From JBBQZU01 sp041749535 (lineage in GTDB: Bacteria > Bacteroidota > Bacteroidia > Flavobacteriales_D > Cryomorphaceae): a stretch of DNA of 64,000 nt. The DNA is taken from positions 1 through 64,000 of the forward strand of contig JBGTBE010000079.1 in NCBI GenBank assembly GCA_041749535.1. Reading direction: 5' to 3'. The notes beneath the pieces are model-generated. The model was not told the DNA's origin, did no database searches, and saw only the letters and a list, made by a program, of their open reading frames with translations. The stretch's first letter is position 1. Each line of letters starts with the position of its first letter. A program made the position numbers and the translations under genes. Positions 1 through 7,878 of this stretch are shown here, piece by piece.

Positions 1-1
1 C

Positions 2-346
2 GGTCTCGGCTATTATCTTCTCAGAAAAGGAAGCCTTCCACTGCCATTTTACTCAATCTATATTGGCAGCATGGTGGCTTTAATTTCAATTACCCTCATC
101 AATCTGAGATGGAAAATCAGTGCTCATGCTACGGGTATCGCGGGACTTGCCGGATCTACAGTCGGGTTGTTTCAATTGCACAATTATGGAAACGTAACCT
201 TGCTTTCTATCATACTACTCATTGCAGGCGCCACCCTCACAGCAAGGCTTGTGCTCAAAGCGCACACTCCGGCTGAAGTATATTCCGGAGCAGCCGTGGG
301 GTTCCTTTCCCTGTACTTCTCGGTGGTGAATGGTTGGATACTATGA
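2..346 (+). CDS. PAP2-superfamily membrane phosphatase, C-terminal part (5' end outside window)
   Basis: The reading frame is open from the left window edge, so only the last 114 residues are present. The visible part is strongly hydrophobic with several membrane-spanning stretches. It holds a KISAHATG segment and, near the end, a RLVLKAHTPAEVYSGAAVG segment. These match the second and third phosphatase signatures of the PAP2 (type 2 phosphatidic acid phosphatase) superfamily, where the two histidines are catalytic; the usual SGH is SAH here and the last Asp of SRxxxxxHxxxD is replaced by Glu. Such proteins dephosphorylate lipid phosphates such as undecaprenyl diphosphate or phosphatidate at the membrane. 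The gene converges on galE. The substrate cannot be told from this fragment. Confidence 0.7.
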   Translation, partial: GLGYYLLRKGSLPLPFYSIYIGSMVALISITLINLRWKISAHATGIAGLAGSTVGLFQLHNYGNVTLLSIILLIAGATLTARLVLKAHTPAEVYSGAAVGFLSLYFSVVNGWIL

Positions 347-469
347 ATGAATAAACAATTAGACTTCAGGAAAATGCCAATTCCCTCCTGATAAGTAGGT
401 GAGATTGTCTAACCTTTCTTGAGAATGGTCACGTAAGGTTCAAATACAATCAACTTGGACTTCAAACTA

Positions 470-1495
470 TTACTTGCTATTACTGCTTAAGTGCTGTTGC
501 CAAAGCCAGGCATGGTAGAGTGCATCCATTATTGAGAACTCGGCATGCCACCCAATTTTCTTTGAGGCCTTGGCTACATTTGCATAAATGGCGTCTGCAT
601 CCCCAAGTCGGCGAGGCCCGATGATTTTGGGTAAAAGGACACCCGTAACCTTCTCAAAATTTCCTACAAGCTCTTTCACACTCAAGCCCGAACCGGTGCC
701 AATATTGAATTGATCAATCGGAGGAGCGTTCTCTTTCAATACATATTCCAATGCCATAACATGCGCACTTGCTACATCCATAACGTGAATGTAGTCACGC
801 ACGCAAGTACCGTCATGGGTGCTATAGTCATCACCAAAAATAGTAAGGCGTTCGCGAATTCCCGCAGCGGTCTGGGTGATATAGGGTACCAAATTGTTTG
901 GAATGCCTATAGGCAATTCGCCTAGCATTCCAGATGGATGGGCACCGATTGGATTGAAGTAGCGCAAGCTTACCTGTTTCCAGCCAGACTGAACAACAGA
1001 GAGATCTGACATCATTCTTTCGCAAACTTGCTTGCTGTAGCCGTATGGATTGTTGGCTTCGGACCACGCATCGCTTTCGAAAACTTCCGTCTTGGTTGTA
1101 GAGCCATAAACCGTACAGGAGGAAGAGAACACAAGTCTATGTATGCTACAATCTGACATTAGTTGCAGTATGGCAGCTGTGCCATTAATGTTATTCCTGT
1201 AATATTTCAATGGATTTTGGACAGATTCACCCACTGCCTTGAAGGCCGCCAAATGAACAATTGCATCGATCTTGCCTTCATTTTTAACAATTTCTTTCAT
1301 AGCAATCACATCACGACAGTCAGCTTCGTAGGAGGGTATTTTTTTACCAGCAAGTTGAGAAATGCGATCTGAAATCCAAGGAAGGGAGTTTGAGTAATTG
1401 TCTACCAAAACAGGTTCAAATCCCTTCTCCGCAAGTGCAAGGGCAATGTGTGAGCCAATATAACCTGCCCCTCCCGTAAGGAGTACTTTAATCAT
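470..1495 (-). CDS. galE: UDP-glucose 4-epimerase
   Basis: This 341-residue enzyme interconverts UDP-glucose and UDP-galactose in the cytoplasm using bound NAD. It is an extended short-chain dehydrogenase: the Rossmann motif GGAGYIG lies at residues 8-14, the serine-rich strand LVFSSSC at 121-127, and the catalytic pair Tyr151-x3-Lys155 sits in NPYGYSK. The length is normal for GalE. The frame stays open for 37 codons upstream, but the start at 1495 puts the Rossmann strand at the N terminus as in all GalE proteins, so the longer form is rejected. It is divergent from the DUF4301 gene. A poor -7-like element (CGAATATA on the plus strand, 1510-1517) may be its promoter. Product fits the other nucleotide-sugar genes just downstream. 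Confidence 0.95.
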   Translation of the reverse strand: MIKVLLTGGAGYIGSHIALALAEKGFEPVLVDNYSNSLPWISDRISQLAGKKIPSYEADCRDVIAMKEIVKNEGKIDAIVHLAAFKAVGESVQNPLKYYRNNINGTAAILQLMSDCSIHRLVFSSSCTVYGSTTKTEVFESDAWSEANNPYGYSKQVCERMMSDLSVVQSGWKQVSLRYFNPIGAHPSGMLGELPIGIPNNLVPYITQTAAGIRERLTIFGDDYSTHDGTCVRDYIHVMDVASAHVMALEYVLKENAPPIDQFNIGTGSGLSVKELVGNFEKVTGVLLPKIIGPRRLGDADAIYANVAKASKKIGWHAEFSIMDALYHAWLWQQHLSSNSK

Positions 1496-1588
1496 GTGAA
1501 GCCTTTTCGCGAATATAGGCAATTGCGTAAAAGCCCATAAATGCTTTGTACTGATAATATTTTGCTGTGACCTATGAGCACAATTCTC

Positions 1589-1596
1589 TATTTTTG
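1589..1596 (+). promoter_or_regulatory. Bacteroidota -7 promoter element for the DUF4301 gene
   Basis: The 8-mer TATTTTTG matches the Bacteroidota consensus TAnnTTTG exactly. It lies 24 bases before the ATG at 1621. A TTTG at 1561-1564 could be the -33 element, though the 24-base spacer is at the long edge of what is usual. Inference from consensus only. Confidence 0.5.
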
Positions 1597-1620
1597 AAAA
1601 AACCACCTATCATTGAGCAT

Positions 1621-3099
1621 ATGATTGCAACCATATCAAAACAAGACATAGAATTTCTTCAGGAACGCGGCATTGACCCTCAGCTTCTTGATCAGTATAG
1701 ACAGGCGCTTATCAATGGGTTTCCGCACATGCAGCTATCTACCAACTGCACCATTGGCAAAGAAATACAACAATTCGAAGTTGCCGAATTGGACCGATTG
1801 CGATCCGTCTACAAACAATCTAAAGGACTTAAAGTGGTAAAGTTTGTACCGGCGAGTGGAGCAGCCAGCAGAATGTTTAAGGATCTTTTTAGTTTTCTCG
1901 AGTCAGGAAAAACTTCTGATTTGGTAGAAGGATTTTTTGCGCGTATGCACCTGTACCCCTTCTACGAAGAGTTGAATAAACGCTGGAGTGATACACCAAG
2001 GGCGAGCACTGAAGATCAGAGAAAGACCATGCTTAAGTTGTTGCTGCTGCAAGAAGGTATGAATTATGGGGCATTGCCAAAAGGACTTATTAAATTTCAT
2101 AGTTACCCTGACGGACATTCCCGCACCGCCTTTGAAGAGCATTTTCATGAGGCTTTTCTTTATGCATTGTCTGATGGAGAAGCACATCTTCATTTCACCA
2201 TTCCGGACAATTCCCGCTTGGAAGTTGAAGGACATCTCGAAGGAGTGAAGAATTGCCTGGAAGCTCATTTCAAAGTAAAGTACCACATAGAAACCAGTGT
2301 TCAGAAACCATCCACAGACACGCCAGCCCTATACACTTCTGATTTGAGTTGGGTGCGCGATGAGAGCGGAATGCTATTGCTCCGGCCAGCTGGTCATGGT
2401 GCGCTTCTAGAGAATTTGAATGATCTAGATGCAGATATTGTGTTCGTCAAGAACATTGACAATGTTGTGCCCGATGCGCACAAGAAAACCACTGTGGCTT
2501 ATAAAGAACTGCTGGCTGGTGTGCTTTTAGAGGTACAGGACAGCATTTTCAAGTTTATCAGTCAGCTCGAATCTGCAAAGCTAGACAGGGATGGTTGTGC
2601 TGTTTTTATGAAAAAATGGTTCAATATCGATATTAGACATATCACTGACTCAGAATTGACCAGCATGTTGAACCGGCCACTGAGGGTGTGCGGAATGGTG
2701 AAGAATGAAGGTGAGCCCGGAGGGGGGCCGTTTTTGGTGCGAGAGTCAGATGGTACGGAGTCCCTTCAAATTGTCGAAAAGTCTCAAGTCGATTTGAATG
2801 AACCCACACAAATGGAAATTCTTGAGAATGCATCGCATTTCAATCCTGTAGATTTGGTTATTGGAATGAAGGATTTCAAAGGGAGACCGTTCAATTTATT
2901 GAATTACAGGAATCCACATACGGGTATGGTGGTGTCCAAAAACTACTATGGGCGCGAAATAAAAGCCTTGGAATTACCTGGGCTTTGGAATGGTTCTATG
3001 CACTTTTGGAATACAATATTCGTAGAAGTTCCGGGAGATACGTTCAATCCTGTAAAAACAGTATTTGATTTGTTAAGACCTGCCCATCTTACGAATTAA
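1621..3099 (+). CDS. DUF4301 family protein
   Basis: This 492-residue cytoplasmic protein has the hallmark of the DUF4301 family, the stretch KFVPASGAASRMFK near residue 80, which resembles a nucleotidyltransferase-type phosphate-binding loop. There is no signal peptide or membrane segment. The family is almost confined to Bacteroidota and has no established function. The start at 1621 (MIATISKQDI) is chosen over an in-frame start at 1567, because the latter precedes the predicted promoter at 1589. It is divergent from galE. Its last 11 bases overlap the 3' end of the convergent phosphohexomutase gene. Location among sugar-nucleotide genes is suggestive of sugar-phosphate metabolism, but that is only context. 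Confidence 0.85.
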   Translation: MIATISKQDIEFLQERGIDPQLLDQYRQALINGFPHMQLSTNCTIGKEIQQFEVAELDRLRSVYKQSKGLKVVKFVPASGAASRMFKDLFSFLESGKTSDLVEGFFARMHLYPFYEELNKRWSDTPRASTEDQRKTMLKLLLLQEGMNYGALPKGLIKFHSYPDGHSRTAFEEHFHEAFLYALSDGEAHLHFTIPDNSRLEVEGHLEGVKNCLEAHFKVKYHIETSVQKPSTDTPALYTSDLSWVRDESGMLLLRPAGHGALLENLNDLDADIVFVKNIDNVVPDAHKKTTVAYKELLAGVLLEVQDSIFKFISQLESAKLDRDGCAVFMKKWFNIDIRHITDSELTSMLNRPLRVCGMVKNEGEPGGGPFLVRESDGTESLQIVEKSQVDLNEPTQMEILENASHFNPVDLVIGMKDFKGRPFNLLNYRNPHTGMVVSKNYYGREIKALELPGLWNGSMHFWNTIFVEVPGDTFNPVKTVFDLLRPAHLTN

Positions 3100-4816
3100 C
3101 GAAGGCATCCTTAAGTTCGGCAATTCTCTTTTCGAGTTGTGTTTTTTTCATTTCGAAATCGGCTATACTTTTCACAGTGGTGTTTAAGCTGAAGTAGAAT
3201 TTTATTTTGGGTTCTGTACCACTTGGTCTGGCAGTCACTTTGCTGCCATCAGCCAGATAGAATTGAATAACGTTAGATCCCGGTAAGCCCGTAGGTCGCG
3301 TCTTACCAGTTTTCATATCGCGAATCATCCCCGTTTTGTAATCTCTCATTTCGAGTACTTCTGAACCTGCAAGTACAGTTGGGGTATTGTCGCGGTAGTT
3401 TTGCATAATCTCATTGATCTCGGCAGCTCCATCTTTTCCTTTTTTCACCAGGGAAACCAGTGCCTCTCTAAAAAAGCCGAACTTGATATACATTTCAATC
3501 AACTCTTTATAAAAGGAGGATCCCTTCTCCTTCGCCCAAGCTGCAATTTCACAGAGCACGCCTGCCGTTACAACTGCATCCTTGTCGCGCACTGCGTCGC
3601 CTATCATAAACCCATAGCTTTCTTCACCTCCTCCAATAAACTTCTCTTTACCTTCGAGTTCGCGAATTTTGTCGGCTATCCATTTGAAACCAGTGAGAGT
3701 GCTGTATACATTTACCTTATAATGGGCGGCAATTCGGTCTATTAGCTCAGTGGTTACAATTGTATTGCACACAAATGCATTTTTCGGCAGGCGATTCTGT
3801 GCGCTAAGACCAGCCAACAAATAATAGGTGAGCATACTTGCAGTTTCATTGCCATTGAGCAATTCCAACTTTCCATGTAAGTTGCGCACTGCAATACCAA
3901 TGCGATCGCAATCCGGATCTGCGCCCAGTACTATTTCAGCTCCTACAGATTCACCAAGCTTGAGCACTTCATCCAGTGCTGCCCGTTCTTCTGGGTTTGG
4001 GGAAGCTACCGTGGGGAAGTTTCCATCGGGTTTCTCTTGCGATGCCACCGAATGAATATTTTCAAAACCTATCCGCTTCAGAAATGAAGGAATATGGGTT
4101 ACTGAAGATCCGTGTAAGTTGGTAAAACCTATTGGCATTTTACGCTGGGCATACACCGCTTCAGGGTGCACAACTTCTTTGGCCATTCGGCTCTGATATG
4201 CCTCGTCAAGCTCAGGTCCAATCATTTTGATCAGCGAAGGATTCCATTTTGAAGCTACCTGGGCAGGGGTAAGCACCTTACGCACTTCATCAATGATTCC
4301 TTTGTCCTGTGGGGGCACAATCTGAGCCCCATCACTCCAATATACTTTATAGCCATTATACTCAGGGGGATTATGAGATGCAGTTAGAACAATTCCGGCA
4401 GTGGCCTTGAAATAGCGCACTGCGAACGAGAGTACGGGAGTGGGTCTCAATTCTGGAAATAGATATACAGTGATACCGTTTGACGCGAGCACCTCTGCGG
4501 CCCTTCTTGCGAAAACATCACTATTGCGCCTGCAATCATAGGCAATTGCTACGCTCTTTGTGCCCAAAACGGCCGATTTGTTGATGTAATTTGCTAGGCC
4601 TTGAGTAGCCATAGCCACCACATAATTGTTCATTCTGTTGGTGCCAGGCCCCATAACCCCTCTTAAACCCCCAGTGCCGAATTCAAGGTCTTGGTAATAG
4701 GCATCTTCCAATCCAATTGGATCGTTGTCCAATAGGTGTTGTACTTCTTTACGTGTAGTTTCGTCGTAGTCTGCAGATAGCCAGGATTTGGCTTTTGCGA
4801 TAATGTGTGTGTCCAA
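3089..4816 (-). CDS. Phospho-sugar mutase (phosphoglucomutase/phosphomannomutase)
   Basis: This 575-residue cytoplasmic enzyme belongs to the alpha-D-phosphohexomutase superfamily, which moves phosphate between C1 and C6 of hexoses. All four signatures are visible: the active-site serine loop TASHNPPEYNGYK with the phosphoserine at Ser147, the metal loop GADPDCDRIG, the sugar-binding loop GGGEESYGF, and the phosphate-binding loop ARPSGTEPK near the C terminus. The length fits the long Bacteroidota/Firmicutes-type phospho-sugar mutase (PgcA-like) rather than the 450-residue ManB type. It is the last gene of the rfbD-rfbB-mutase operon with a 2-base gap after rfbB. It likely supplies glucose 1-phosphate for dTDP-glucose and UDP-glucose. 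Glucose versus mannose preference cannot be read from sequence. Confidence 0.92.
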   Translation of the reverse strand: MDTHIIAKAKSWLSADYDETTRKEVQHLLDNDPIGLEDAYYQDLEFGTGGLRGVMGPGTNRMNNYVVAMATQGLANYINKSAVLGTKSVAIAYDCRRNSDVFARRAAEVLASNGITVYLFPELRPTPVLSFAVRYFKATAGIVLTASHNPPEYNGYKVYWSDGAQIVPPQDKGIIDEVRKVLTPAQVASKWNPSLIKMIGPELDEAYQSRMAKEVVHPEAVYAQRKMPIGFTNLHGSSVTHIPSFLKRIGFENIHSVASQEKPDGNFPTVASPNPEERAALDEVLKLGESVGAEIVLGADPDCDRIGIAVRNLHGKLELLNGNETASMLTYYLLAGLSAQNRLPKNAFVCNTIVTTELIDRIAAHYKVNVYSTLTGFKWIADKIRELEGKEKFIGGGEESYGFMIGDAVRDKDAVVTAGVLCEIAAWAKEKGSSFYKELIEMYIKFGFFREALVSLVKKGKDGAAEINEIMQNYRDNTPTVLAGSEVLEMRDYKTGMIRDMKTGKTRPTGLPGSNVIQFYLADGSKVTARPSGTEPKIKFYFSLNTTVKSIADFEMKKTQLEKRIAELKDAFVNS

Positions 4817-4818
4817 GC

Positions 4819-5826
4819 TCAGGTGTATTTAGCAATGTAAAACTTAACTGTTTTTTCCAATCCGCTCTCAAAATTCTCTTGCGCCTGCCAACCCAATTGC
4901 CTGCTAATTCTTGTAGCATCTATGGCGTAACGACGATCGTGACCAGGTCGGTCGCTTACATGGGTTATCAGCTCATTGTACGACCCTCCCGTTTTAGGTC
5001 TTAACTTATCGAGCAAGGAACAAATTCTTCTGGCGATATCAATATTTGCACGTTCATTTTTGCCACCAATATTATATGTTTCGCCCCTTATGCCATTTCT
5101 AAACGCCAACCAAATACCATTGCAATGATCAGTCACATAGAGCCAATCGCGCACATTAAGGCCATCACCGTAAATAGGTATGGGTTTTTGAAAAAGGGCA
5201 TTTCGAATGATGGTTGGAATGAGTTTTTCGTCATGCTGGAGAGGCCCGTAATTGTTGGAGCAATTGGTAGTAACCACGTTGAGCCCATAGGTATGGTGAT
5301 AGCTCCTCACTATAAAGTCGCTTGCCGCTTTACTTGCACTGTAAGGACTGTTGGGTGCGTATGGAGTATCTTCAGTAAAAAGTCCTTCCGCTCCAAGGCT
5401 TCCATATACTTCGTCGGTACTGATATGAAGGAAGCGGCAATGGTCTTTTCCATCCTTGGGTTTGAATGGAGCATCCATCCAGTAATGGCGAGCTACATCA
5501 AGCAAGGTAAAAGTGCCATTTATGTTGGTTTTTATAAATGCTTCGGGCCCCAGAATGCTATTGTCAACATGCGACTCAGCCGCGAAGTGAACCACGCCAT
5601 CGAAACTGTGTTCATCAAATAGTTGTTCAAGCAGTTTGCGTGAACAGATATCGCCTTTTACGAAAGTATAGCCATTGCTTGCTGAAAATGAAGCCGTGTT
5701 TTCAATATTGCCTGCATATGTAAGCAGATCGAGGTTTACAACTTCAGTCTCAGGCGTAGTTTCGCGTAGGAAGGCAATAAAATTTGCACCTATAAAACCG
5801 GCGCCCCCTGTTACAAGCAACTTCAT
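4819..5826 (-). CDS. rfbB: dTDP-glucose 4,6-dehydratase
   Basis: This 335-residue NAD-dependent enzyme converts dTDP-glucose to dTDP-4-keto-6-deoxyglucose, the second step toward dTDP-rhamnose and other deoxysugars. The Rossmann motif GGAGFIG is at residues 7-13. The catalytic triplet Thr137-Asp138-Glu139 lies in HISTDEVYG and the Tyr162-x3-Lys166 pair in SPYSASKAASD; the TDE triplet separates dehydratases from epimerases. The start codon overlaps the stop of rfbD by 4 bases, which indicates translational coupling. Its usual partners rfbA (thymidylyltransferase) and rfbC (3,5-epimerase) are not in this window. Confidence 0.95.
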   Translation of the reverse strand: MKLLVTGGAGFIGANFIAFLRETTPETEVVNLDLLTYAGNIENTASFSASNGYTFVKGDICSRKLLEQLFDEHSFDGVVHFAAESHVDNSILGPEAFIKTNINGTFTLLDVARHYWMDAPFKPKDGKDHCRFLHISTDEVYGSLGAEGLFTEDTPYAPNSPYSASKAASDFIVRSYHHTYGLNVVTTNCSNNYGPLQHDEKLIPTIIRNALFQKPIPIYGDGLNVRDWLYVTDHCNGIWLAFRNGIRGETYNIGGKNERANIDIARRICSLLDKLRPKTGGSYNELITHVSDRPGHDRRYAIDATRISRQLGWQAQENFESGLEKTVKFYIAKYT

Positions 5827-6698
5827 AAACTTTGGTTGGTTTTCATCGAGTCAATACATTCTTTTAGTGCATCTTGCCAATGCTGTGGTGCGATGCCAAA
5901 AGTATTCCTTATTTTCTCTTTGTTTAGCACACTGTAGCATGGTCTTGATGCTTTGGCAGGAAAGTGTTCAGAAAGAATCGGTACCAATTTAATTGGAATT
6001 TCAGCAAGTTTGAATATTGCATGCGCAAAATCATACCAACTTGATACTCCTGAGTTGCTGTAGTGGTAGGTTCCCCACTGAAATTTTGCGGTATCATGCC
6101 TGCATTGCTCTATCAATGAAAGGATTGTATTTGCAAGATGCACTGCATAAGTTGGTGTGCCAATCTGATCGTAAACAATTCGCAATTCTGAATTTGTTTT
6201 TCCCAATCGTAGCATCGTGTTTAGAAAGTTTTTGCCGTAAGCATCGTATAGCCAGGATGTGCGAAGAATGCAATGTGTAGTAAGAATGTTTCTGATAGAC
6301 TGTTCCCCCTGCATTTTGGAGGTGCCATATACACTCATCGGATTTAGAGGATGATCTTCCTTCACTGGCTGCGAACCCTTGCCATCAAATACGTAATCAG
6401 TAGAAAGATGAAATAAATACGCATTCTTCGATAGGCAAACTTCAGCGATGATTCTTACCGCTTCAGCATTCACTTTCATTGCAGTTTCTACATCATCTTC
6501 GGCCTGATCCACTGCAGTATATGCTGCGCAGTTTACAATCCCATCAAAATCATACCTTCTGAGGGTTTGGGCAAGATTCTCAGTTTGGGAAAGATCTAAA
6601 TCCCTTCTGCTCAAAAATATAAAGTCTGTACCAGTGTATTGCCTTCTCAATGCCGCACCGAGTTGACCATCTGCACCTGTAACCATTATAGTGCTCAT
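5823..6698 (-). CDS. rfbD: dTDP-4-dehydrorhamnose reductase
   Basis: This 291-residue SDR-family enzyme reduces dTDP-4-keto-rhamnose to dTDP-L-rhamnose with NAD(P)H. It shows the N-terminal cofactor motif GADGQLG (residues 8-14), the family motif STDYVFDG (99-106) and the Tyr124-x3-Lys128 pair in SVYGTSK. Length is typical for RmlD. It is the first gene of a three-gene operon with rfbB and a phosphohexomutase. A perfect -7 element ends only 5 bases before the ATG, so the transcript should be almost leaderless. Homology to bacterial methionine adenosyltransferase beta-like RmlD relatives exists, but the neighbour rfbB favours rhamnose synthesis. Confidence 0.93.
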   Translation of the reverse strand: MSTIMVTGADGQLGAALRRQYTGTDFIFLSRRDLDLSQTENLAQTLRRYDFDGIVNCAAYTAVDQAEDDVETAMKVNAEAVRIIAEVCLSKNAYLFHLSTDYVFDGKGSQPVKEDHPLNPMSVYGTSKMQGEQSIRNILTTHCILRTSWLYDAYGKNFLNTMLRLGKTNSELRIVYDQIGTPTYAVHLANTILSLIEQCRHDTAKFQWGTYHYSNSGVSSWYDFAHAIFKLAEIPIKLVPILSEHFPAKASRPCYSVLNKEKIRNTFGIAPQHWQDALKECIDSMKTNQSL

Positions 6699-6703
6699 GC
6701 GGT

Positions 6704-6711
6704 CAAAAATA
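6704..6711 (-). promoter_or_regulatory. Bacteroidota -7 promoter element of the rfbD-rfbB-mutase operon
   Basis: The minus strand reads TATTTTTG, an exact TAnnTTTG match. Its last base (6704) lies 6 bases before the A of the rfbD start codon at 6698, implying a 5' leader of about 0-3 bases. A TTG (minus strand, 6736-6738) is a possible -33 element. Confidence 0.55.
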
Positions 6712-6767
6712 GGTTATCCATGTTATTAATGAGTGCAACGTCCCATTAAAAAATCGTAAACTCGTGG

Positions 6768-7670
6768 GTGAAAACTACCAACATGTGCACAGTTCAACTC
6801 ATCTCAATTGTATCAGTTACGCTCACTTGTTTCACCAGCTTTGCCCAACCAACTGAGAGTAATCCAGTTGCATATGTAATGTACTTTGATGATGGCGTCA
6901 AAGCCAATTTTGATGAGACCATAGTCCAGATGCTGGCTTCAGATGTGGTATTATTCGGGGAGCTGCATGACCACCCGGTGATTCATTGGCTTCAGTTGCG
7001 CACTGCCCAGGCATTGGCTAAGAGCACTAAGCTGGTGATGGGAGGTGAAATGTTTGAAACAGACAATCAGGTTATTATAGATGAATACCTTTCTGGCAGG
7101 GCAAACGACAAACGATTCGAAGCAGATGCCAGGCTGTGGCCCAACTACAAAACCGATTATAAGCCATTGCTCAAATTGGCGCTTATTCATGACATCCCCT
7201 TCATAGGGACTAACATTCCCAGGAGGTATGCAGGATTTGTATCTCAGCATGGCCTTGATACACTGGGGTCATTCGAAGGGGATTCAAAGGAATATTTTGC
7301 CCCGCTTCCCATTTCTTTTAGTATGGATACACCTGGGTATATGGAAATGATGGAAATGATGCATGATGGTGGTATGGGAATGGGCATGAACCCTGAGAAT
7401 TTCGTGAAAGCACAAGCAATCAAAGATGCTACCATGGCCCACTGTATTCTGAAAAACAGAGATCGAGGCAGGTTGTTTCTTCATTTCAATGGCGACTATC
7501 ATTCAGCCAATGATGGAGGCATTTATTGGTATCTGAAGCAAGCAGATCCTACACTTCGGGTGTACACGATAAAAGTGTATTCTGAAGATGAACTTGACTA
7601 CAATAGCGAATGGAAAGGCTCGGGAGATTTAATTATCGTAGTGCCAGATGATTTCACAAGAACACATTAG
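6768..7670 (+). CDS. ChaN-family (DUF399) protein, probable exported haem/iron-related protein
   Basis: This 300-residue protein has a signal peptide ending near FTSFA-Q and the family motif LFGELHDHPVIH at residues 62-73, with GGEMFET about 30 residues later and HFNGDYHS near the C terminus. These conserved Glu/His residues define the ChaN/DUF399 fold (related to TraB/Tiki), studied as a haem-binding lipoprotein in Campylobacter. A methionine- and glycine-rich stretch (around residues 185-202, EMMEMMHDGGMGMGM) might bind metal. There is no lipobox cysteine at the cleavage site, so it is probably periplasmic. The start used is a GTG at 6768, which gives a lysine-containing signal peptide n-region; an ATG at 6783 is the alternative. 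Monocistronic by position. Confidence 0.75.
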   Translation: MKTTNMCTVQLISIVSVTLTCFTSFAQPTESNPVAYVMYFDDGVKANFDETIVQMLASDVVLFGELHDHPVIHWLQLRTAQALAKSTKLVMGGEMFETDNQVIIDEYLSGRANDKRFEADARLWPNYKTDYKPLLKLALIHDIPFIGTNIPRRYAGFVSQHGLDTLGSFEGDSKEYFAPLPISFSMDTPGYMEMMEMMHDGGMGMGMNPENFVKAQAIKDATMAHCILKNRDRGRLFLHFNGDYHSANDGGIYWYLKQADPTLRVYTIKVYSEDELDYNSEWKGSGDLIIVVPDDFTRTH

Positions 7671-7878
7671 GAAATTGCAATCGTTCTTTGGCGACTTTCA
7701 CTTGAAATAACCCTGATTATCATAAAGTTTAGACTTTCTCAAAATAGCTGATAGAGACACTGTGTCCCTGACTTTCATCTTGTAACCCTTCTTATATACT
7801 GCCGTATAGGAAAACCGATAACGTGTGCATTTTAACACCTTTTCGGATTGACGATTTTAACAAAACGTTCATTACAAG

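Noticed and set aside
347..469. Inverted repeat TTAGAC (359-364) ... GTCTAA (407-412) between the PAP2 gene and galE
   Set aside because: Six base pairs over a 42-base loop with no T-tract; it is not better than chance for a terminator or operator.
1496..1606. Upstream extension of galE (37 more codons)
   Set aside because: The extension lacks similarity to GalE proteins and reaches into the divergent promoter region; GalE proteins begin with the Rossmann strand at the ATG used.
7671..7878. Search for a strong promoter of the giant gene
   Set aside because: No exact TAnnTTTG with fitting position was found in the 208-base gap; weaker elements exist, but none could be supported.
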